A DNA stretch of 64,000 nt from Anaeramoeba flamelloides (taxonomy: Eukaryota > Metamonada > Anaeramoebidae): the NCBI GenBank assembly GCA_027625915.1, contig JANTQA010000032.1:4526001-4590000 (forward strand). The letters are read 5' to 3'. Of the stretch, positions 58,028 to 64,000 are shown piece after piece (within the stretch, counting starts at the first letter, position 1; each line of letters begins with the position of its first letter). The notes under the pieces are model-generated. The model was not told the origin of the DNA. It ran no database searches and saw only the letters and a list, made by a program, of their open reading frames with translations. The position numbers and the translations under genes were made by a program.

Positions 58028-58681
58028 AACAGTGATTTAAAACTAGTTTTCTTTTGGGTAGGATGTTTTTTAATGTCTTTTTCATCTCAAAACACTCATT
58101 TTTTTCTTTTTTCTGTCTCTTTTTTTTTATTTTTTTTATTTATTTATCATTTTAATTTTAATAGTTCTCTTTTTCTATCTTTTCTGATCTTTCTATTTTT
58201 TCTTTGTTCTTCGTTCTCTTTTTCCTTTCTTTATTTTTTTTTTAATTTTAATTTTTTTTTTATGAAACAATTAATTGTTTCCAAAAAAAAATGTTATTCC
58301 TATATAAAAAAACCCAACAAAAAAACTTTTTTTTTTTATTTTTTTTTATTATTGAAGAAGTGTAAAATACACTCGAGATGATATTTTTACTTCAATTTCC
58401 TTTCAGAAACTAAAGAGCAAAAACATAGATTTCACAATTATTAATTATTGAAAATAATTTCAAACTACTTTGATTTCAAATCAATTCATTAAGATTTATT
58501 TCTTTTAATTTTTTTTGAAAAATTAATCGGTTATTTTCATAGGATGGAGATACTCATAAAAAAAATTTTTTCTTTTTTTTTGATTTAGGACTTTGTCAAA
58601 ATTATATAAATCAAAAAAATGAAAAAATTATAAATAATTTTTACACTTGTGTATAAACCTATAAAAAAATAAATTTAAATT

Positions 58682-59345
58682 GTTTAAGGGTTGAGTCATT
58701 ACAATTAAAAATAATTTTTCAAAAATAGTAAAAAAAAATTATTCAAGTATTTTTTAATCATGGCCTAATACCAATCAAAAACAATCCAACTTATGATGTA
58801 GTATTTGATCTCGAAAAATCAACAATCAAAAAATGAGAATATTTTTAGAAACTGGTACCCATGAGTGAGACACGGTTTCCCATTAGAGTGTTTTTGAATT
58901 ATAATTTTTGAAAAAAATTATGTTGGTTTTGAAGTCATCGCTCTTTGGTAATTTTTGGGATCATGAAGAATTTTTTTTTCGTTATTTTCACTATTCTCAA
59001 ATGAGTTATCTATTTCTCAAGACTGTTACAAAATCCTTACTTTGTCAAATATAGAGAGTTATGGTCTAACCACAAATTAGATAAAATCAAATTAAATCGA
59101 TTGACTACTGAAAGAAAATAATTTGTTTCGAATTGAAGAAATTAAACCTTAAGTAATTTAAAATAAAAAATAAGTAAATTTCTGACAAATTTGATTTTTT
59201 GGAATTGTGAATGCTATTTAATGATTTTTCTTGAGATTGCTTTTTTATTTTGAATTTGGATTTTTTGGAATTGAATGCCTTTTCAACTTTTTTTTATTTG
59301 TTGAATTTTTGTGTCCGATAAGATCATTCAAAATCTATTTTCTCT
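58682..59345 (+). repeat. Single arm of the 31-kb foldback family
   Basis: It runs parallel to the left arm of 30986-32226: GAGTCATTACAATTAAAAAT, ATCTCGAAAAATCAACAATC, GACTGTTACAAAATCCTTAC then TTTGTCAAAT, AAATCAAATTAAATCGATTG and TTTATTTGTTGAATTTTTGT then GTC. The other arm is absent, so this copy is either incomplete or an original single unit. Confidence 0.75.
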
Positions 59346-59969
59346 TCTTTGAGAATTTTGTAAATCAAAAGTAGTGTAATTTCACAATATACTTTATCTT
59401 TCTTGTGGTAAATCACATCTTTTATTAATCAGAAAATATACTGAAAGTGACTATATCTTTTATAAAATTATTATTTAAATTACTTATGAGATAGTTTTAT
59501 AAATATCTTCTTTTTAAGAAAAAAAGTCCAAGATATAAAGTAATCTTATTTTTGTTGTGTAAGATTTCCTTGAAAAAGATTTAAGTTATAATCAAAAGAC
59601 AAATAAAATCTTCATTTTGTTACCTATTTTAAATCCAAAATTTTTAAAAATTGAAAATAAAAAATTATCCAATTTTGAAATACATTTTCTGTTTACAATC
59701 AAAAAAAAATAAACATTTATTATCATATAATAAGTGTGAATTATACTCAAGATACACTAACACTTCTATTCCCTCAAATGTAATTTCAACCTAAAATCAA
59801 ATATTTCACGATTATTCATACGATCGACATATCCATATTATAGTTATGTTTAAAAAGCAAAAACAAGAAAAAGTAAAACAAAAAACTGTCGAGAATAAAA
59901 AAAAAAATTAGAATAAGCTTTGATAATAATCAATAAATAATTCTTTCTTTTTTTGATTACTTATACCCA

Positions 59970-60290
59970 AAATCACAACCAAGCTACCTTTCCTTTAATT
60001 TTATTTAATTTGATTATTGATAATGAATGTTCACTTGGAGATCGTTTTTTAAATTGTTGTAATTTCTTTTTTTTTTTTTGTTACGATTTGCTTTAAACCT
60101 TTGGACTTTTTTACCTTTGTCCTTTCCTTTTTATTTTCAAGTTAGTCAGACTTCCGTGTTTCATTGTCAAAGTATTAGTAAGTAACCACTTGATTTTTTT
60201 CCTTTTATAACTCTTCTTCCCAATATAAAGAAGATTCAGCCAGATAAAAAATGGAAAAAAATACAAAAATAATATTTTAAAAAATAATTT
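59970..60290 (+). repeat. Dispersed repeat, copy 2 of 2, with hairpin plus T-tract
   Basis: It matches 590-950. The shared core is AGTAAGTAACCACTTGATTT then TTTTCC, followed by GATTCAGCCAG and ATGGAAAAAAATACAAA. Upstream, TACGATTTGCTTTAAACCTT parallels CTCGGATTTGCTTTTGCCCT. It lies about 260 bp beyond the 3' end of the RasGEF on the opposite strand. Confidence 0.6.
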
Positions 60291-60551
60291 TTATTAAATA
60301 ATTAATAATGAAAAAGTAAATAATACTTTAAACTAACTTTGAAAAATATGGTATTGATTTAGAAAACAATCATGATTTAAGGATCAAAGACTTGTTATTT
60401 AAAAAAAAAAAAAAATATTTGTAATAACTATAATGAAAAATAATATCTTTAATTATTTATTTTTGAATAAAAAAAACAAGCAAAAACTAAAAAAAAAATA
60501 AGAGTTAAAATCAAAAAATAAAATAAAAATAAAATAACGCCGTCTGCCAAT

Positions 60552-63296
60552 TTAACGTTCTCTTGGTTCATATTCCAAACTTAAATGATATAACTGGTCT
60601 TCGTCTTTATCTGATTCAATTTCTCTAAAGAATTTCAATAACTGGTGAACTAATCTGATCTCAAAAGGAATTTCTTGGAATTTTCTAATTTTCATGATAA
60701 TTTTTGAAATTTTGGTTTGCTTTTTAAAATTGATCAAATGGTTTTCTGTATTGTCTTTGTTACCATGTTCGATAAAAGTCAAATCTGTTAAATAAACGCC
60801 CAAATAAGGAAGAACGGGCTTATTTTTCCTCTCTTTGACATGCTGTCGGAATCTTTTATAGCTCCTATTGGCGCCCATCAACGCTGTGAGATCTTCAAAT
60901 GCCTCTCTTTTCTGCTTGGAAATCCTGTCCCATGATTTCCTGAGCCTGGCAACGGACGCCCTATGAAGGCCAGAGATGATTTCCATGATCCCGTTAAAGT
61001 TGCCGATCAGCTTGCATTCCTGTGCAATTTCGATACACTGCTCGATCATTGCCGTCCTATGGGAAACCTTTTCGTTTGAGAGCACACAGTTCGAGATCCA
61101 AATTGAGCATTTATTAAACCGTTGGATCATTTTGATCACGTTTGGCGCTCTTTTCTCCTTGTCCTTTTTCGACCAAGCGATTTTTAATAATTCGTTCAGC
61201 TGGATGTTTTGGAAATATTCCATTTCAATTAAGGTAAGTTGCCTTGCAGACTCGACGGGGCTTAATTCCAATAAATTGAACACCTTGACATTTAGCTTTT
61301 TTGGCAAAATGGACTGTGGCGTATTTTTGGTTATTAGGTATGGCTTGAACTCCCTCTTGATAATTTGTTGTTCAATGCCAAATATCGTTTTATTATTCGA
61401 ATTTGAATTGCTATTACCATTATTATCATCACCATTTTTATTTACATTGCCATTCCTATTATGGTCACTGTCATTATGATTCTCTGTTTTGCTCTGATTA
61501 TTGGTGCCATTATTCTTCGTGCTGCTCAGGCCATTATTGACATTGGAATTCTTTATTTTGTCTTCTTCATTACCATTATCAAAATTGGAATTATTTGACG
61601 AAAAGTTTCGTAGTTTCTGTGTAAAATTCTTTTTATTTTCCGTACCAAGCTCCCTAACATTTTCAAAATCTGATCCATTGGCAGCTAAATCCAAAATTCT
61701 AATCAGCGAATTTACCAGATCGGAATCCAATTGGAGCTCATTAAAAAAGTATTTGATCCAGAGGAAAATAAAATTCAAGATTGAGATCTGTTTAGACTGT
61801 CGGGCATTGGGGTCCTTCGTTTTCTTTTTATTCATGGAAAATTCAAAGTGTTGATATAATTTGTCACTCACATATATGCTTGTGGTGTACGTCCTAAAGG
61901 TAATTAAAAATATCACTGCAAAATTCTGATCTTGGAATTTGGAATTAATTAACAGATCTATTAATGAATCTAAAGTGGCCGATTTGACCGCTATTTCATT
62001 TTTTTCATTCCTTTCAAATACTAATCTTTCTGGATCTGTCAATTCTAAAATGCCTTGATCAATTTCCTTTTTTTTGCGAACAGCCTCCAGCAGGGTTTCA
62101 ATTTTTTTTGTTTGCTCACTGATATCAATCTGATCTTCTGGCGCAGAAATGGTTGTTGTTTGAAATAACTGCATTCTTTTAAAGTATTTGATTTTTTTAT
62201 TTTTTAATTTTTCTTCAATTTTTTTAATTTTAAATTTGCAATTTTGATAATTCAATTTGCTCATTTCTTTATTCATTTCGCTCTCTTTATAATTTTTCTC
62301 TAATTTATCAAGATTTGCCTTTAAATTTCTGATGACCATTTCATTTTCTTTGTTTTCTCGACTTATCCTTTCTAATAATAAATCCTTGTAATCAATGACA
62401 CTTCCTAATCGATGGTTTAATCTAATTACTTCATCAACTTTGACTCTTAATTTAAGCAATTCTCTTTTTCTAATTAAATTTGAACCTTCGATTCCTGAAT
62501 CTTCAGAAAAGGAATTATTTATTAAATCTTTTTTAATTATCGTTTTTTTGATTTTTTTTTCTTTCTTGATTTGCTTGTTAATTTCTTTTTCTTTTTCCTT
62601 TTCATCATTTTTATTATTATTCTTTTCATGTCCTTTTTTTTTATTATTTTCACTATTGCTATCATTATTGCCAGTGTTGCCTTTACCATTATTATTTGTG
62701 TTCCCTTTACCTTTACTTTTGGACTTACCCTTGCCTTTCTTTTTGTTTTCAATTAAATCTAAAGTTGTTGAAAGATCAAGAGAATCTATATCCTCTAACG
62801 AGTCAATAAATTCTAGCCAATCGTTTTCAGTTAGCTTCCTGTTCTTATATGATAATTTTAGTTGTGAAAGCAGAAAATTTTTTAATTTTGTTAAGGTTTC
62901 GATTTGGAATTTTAAATCCTCTTTTTCTATTTCTTCAAAAGAAAGCAAATTTTTTAATCGAAAAATTCTTAATTTTAATTCAACATTCATTTCTTTTAAA
63001 TTAGAGATCTTGGATTTTAAAGATTTTTTTGATTCCAATTTAAATGTTAAAAATTTGTTTTTTAATTGTAATTCGACTTTTTGTGTTCGAAATAAATATT
63101 TGTCTTTGATATAATCTGTTTTTTCCTTTTCTAACTTTTGAATCGATTTCTTTAACGATTCAATTTCACTGTCATAAGTCCGAATTTGCGATTCAGATGC
63201 CGTTCTTTCTCGATTCAAATAACCCACTTCTCTTCTTAAATCTTCAGTTTCTCTTTTTAAATCTAAAATCCTCTTTTTGAGCTTTGAAATGTTTAC
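60552..63296 (-). CDS. Ras guanine nucleotide exchange factor with N-terminal coiled coil
   Basis: The visible exon encodes 914 residues on the minus strand. It starts after an acceptor (AATATTAG at 63304-63297) with GTA AAC, so upstream exons exist; two tiny ones are proposed at 63835-63850 (ATG AAA TTA CCA AAA T) and 63753-63766. Residues 1-160 are coiled coil, about 185-260 is Lys/Gly/Asn-rich (KGKGKSKSKGKG), and a second coiled coil spans 270-400. RasGEF_N follows near 440-500 (NFAVIFLITFRTYTTS), then an Asn-rich linker about 570-640, and a complete CDC25 domain about 669-912: SARQLTLIEMEYFQNIQ, IAWSKKDK, APNVIKMIQRFN, LPYLGVYLTDLTFIEHGN and a final HLSLEYEPRER. It is the second RasGEF in the window and not a close copy of the first. 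It should activate a Ras-family GTPase; the coiled coils suggest oligomerisation. Domain calls are firm; the 5' end is tentative. Confidence 0.9.
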   Translation of the reverse strand, partial: VNISKLKKRILDLKRETEDLRREVGYLNRERTASESQIRTYDSEIESLKKSIQKLEKEKTDYIKDKYLFRTQKVELQLKNKFLTFKLESKKSLKSKISNLKEMNVELKLRIFRLKNLLSFEEIEKEDLKFQIETLTKLKNFLLSQLKLSYKNRKLTENDWLEFIDSLEDIDSLDLSTTLDLIENKKKGKGKSKSKGKGNTNNNGKGNTGNNDSNSENNKKKGHEKNNNKNDEKEKEKEINKQIKKEKKIKKTIIKKDLINNSFSEDSGIEGSNLIRKRELLKLRVKVDEVIRLNHRLGSVIDYKDLLLERISRENKENEMVIRNLKANLDKLEKNYKESEMNKEMSKLNYQNCKFKIKKIEEKLKNKKIKYFKRMQLFQTTTISAPEDQIDISEQTKKIETLLEAVRKKKEIDQGILELTDPERLVFERNEKNEIAVKSATLDSLIDLLINSKFQDQNFAVIFLITFRTYTTSIYVSDKLYQHFEFSMNKKKTKDPNARQSKQISILNFIFLWIKYFFNELQLDSDLVNSLIRILDLAANGSDFENVRELGTENKKNFTQKLRNFSSNNSNFDNGNEEDKIKNSNVNNGLSSTKNNGTNNQSKTENHNDSDHNRNGNVNKNGDDNNGNSNSNSNNKTIFGIEQQIIKREFKPYLITKNTPQSILPKKLNVKVFNLLELSPVESARQLTLIEMEYFQNIQLNELLKIAWSKKDKEKRAPNVIKMIQRFNKCSIWISNCVLSNEKVSHRTAMIEQCIEIAQECKLIGNFNGIMEIISGLHRASVARLRKSWDRISKQKREAFEDLTALMGANRSYKRFRQHVKERKNKPVLPYLGVYLTDLTFIEHGNKDNTENHLINFKKQTKISKIIMKIRKFQEIPFEIRLVHQLLKFFREIESDKDEDQLYHLSLEYEPRER

Positions 63297-64000
63297 CTAA
63301 TATTTTTATTTGTTATTGGAGAAATTATTTTTGAGAAAAAAGGAATTCATATTGAGTTGATCAAGAGGTCATTTTGATATTAAAGAATTAATTTTTTTTT
63401 ATATGTGAAATGTTCTTGAATTAGTTGGGAAATTTTGTTGATTGGAAATTTTTGTTTGGAAAAATTTTAATTTTTTATTTAACTGGAAAAGCTTATTTAT
63501 TAAAGGTTCTGTTTTTAGGGACGTGTGATTTTTTTTTGAAAAGTTTTCATTTGATCTGTATAATTTTTGATCAGAATTAAAAAAAAGAAAAAAAAATTCC
63601 ATTTATTACTAGAAATCTAAAAAAGTTTGAATTTAAAAATTAGGTATATAAAGAAAAAAAAAAAGTAAATGTTGGAGATGTTTTTTGCAAGGTTCATAAA
63701 GAATCTCTTTGATAAAAAATATTATATTTTTAATATATATATGATAGGTTACTTTATCCTTCCAATCTGAAAGAAAAATTTTTTATTTTTCGTATATATT
63801 TGATAATTTTTTATTCAGAAAGAAGAAAGCTTACATTTTGGTAATTTCATTTTGACTACTTTTATATAAACTTTGATCATTTTATTTTTTTTATTTGATT
63901 ATGATCCCTATTAAATACTTTTAAAATTGAAATTAAATTTTCTTTTATTTAATAAACTTTAGAAAAAAACAATTTTTAGGGAAATTTTAATCAAGCAAGT
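63297..64000. other. 5' region of the second RasGEF, with possible tiny exons
   Basis: Two short minus-strand pieces with splice signals fit a start: 63850-63835 (16 nt, ATG start, donor GTAAGC) and 63766-63753 (14 nt, acceptor TTTCTTTCAG, donor GTAACC). Joined to the exon at 63296 they keep the frame (MKLPKYWKDK then VNISKLKKR). The model is economical but rests on short signals only. Nothing else is seen here. Confidence 0.3.

Larger units (their letters stand above)
58028..60551. other. Spacer between convergent RRM and RasGEF genes
   Basis: It holds a T-rich 3' flank to 58.35 kb, a single arm of the 31-kb foldback family (58682-59345) and the second copy of the hairpin/T-tract repeat (59970-60290). 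Short stretches at 58360-58450 and 59735-59820 are weakly alike (AAGTGT.AA.ATACTC.AGAT). No exon is seen. Confidence 0.6.

Noticed and set aside
60976-61479. A 167-residue plus-strand frame inside the RasGEF CDC25 domain
   Set aside because: It is a shadow of a well-conserved catalytic domain on the minus strand.
62395-63114. A 239-residue plus-strand frame opposite the second RasGEF
   Set aside because: It is a Ser/Phe/Leu-rich mirror of the Lys/Asn/Glu-rich coiled coil on the minus strand; the RasGEF frame carries recognised domains.
1-64000. Viral, LTR-retroelement or Polinton remains
   Set aside because: I saw no capsid, envelope, integrase or protein-primed polymerase signature and no long terminal repeats. 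The unidentified coding-like stretch at 19330-20090 is too decayed to assign.
1-64000. CRISPR arrays, bacterial operons, Shine-Dalgarno sites
   Set aside because: The spliced eukaryotic genes, lack of regular spacer arrays and pure A/T leaders argue against all of these.

Overview
The window is nuclear DNA of a unicellular eukaryote. It is strongly A+T-rich, with long A and T runs everywhere. Genes are split by GT-AG introns whose donors are mostly GTAAG-like, and they encode purely eukaryotic machinery. Introns run from 109 bp to about 3.8 kb, and the long ones are full of repeats. Two Ras exchange factors with coiled coils and low-complexity Lys/Asn linkers, low gene density and the repeat load would suit an amoeboid protist such as an Anaeramoeba-like organism. 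That placement is inference from gene style only; Dictyostelium seems less likely because of the low gene density and long introns.

Layout: (1) 1395-6421 (+), a RasGEF with a 2.8-kb repeat-filled intron; its 5' end is unresolved. (2) 9078-14205 (+), an AFG2/SPATA5-type double AAA ATPase with a 2.5-kb intron, a 7-nt microexon and a degenerate first AAA domain. (3) 14206-25472, a gene-poor stretch of MITEs, foldback repeats, decayed coding-like sequence and transposon scraps. (4) 25473-30115 (-), Mediator subunit MED4 spread over three exons, one intron being 3.8 kb. (5) 30116-33164, dominated by a 1.24-kb inverted repeat. (6) 33165-35159 (+), a protein with an Rxt3-like domain and a very basic tail. 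(7) 38712-39059 (+), a small unrecognised gene. (8) 42249-45988 (+), UTP4/cirhin. (9) 45989-51856, gene-free DNA with three 196-199-bp MITEs and a tRNA-like fragment. (10) 51857-52768 (+), PNO1. (11) 56964-58027 (+), a two-RRM protein. (12) 60552-63296 (-) and possibly on to 63850, a second RasGEF.

The genes are not an operon or a pathway cluster. Three (AFG2-like, UTP4, PNO1) belong to ribosome biogenesis, two (MED4, Rxt3-like) to transcription and chromatin, two to Ras signalling and one to RNA binding. These are ordinary housekeeping neighbours.

The unexplained structure lies mainly in the non-coding DNA. There are at least three families of TA-flanked MITEs, a composite family of short hairpins seen in six clusters, several foldback elements and one LINE 3' remnant. 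Some insertions are nested, so the order of events can be read. I recognise no virus, LTR element, Polinton, CRISPR array or complete autonomous transposon.
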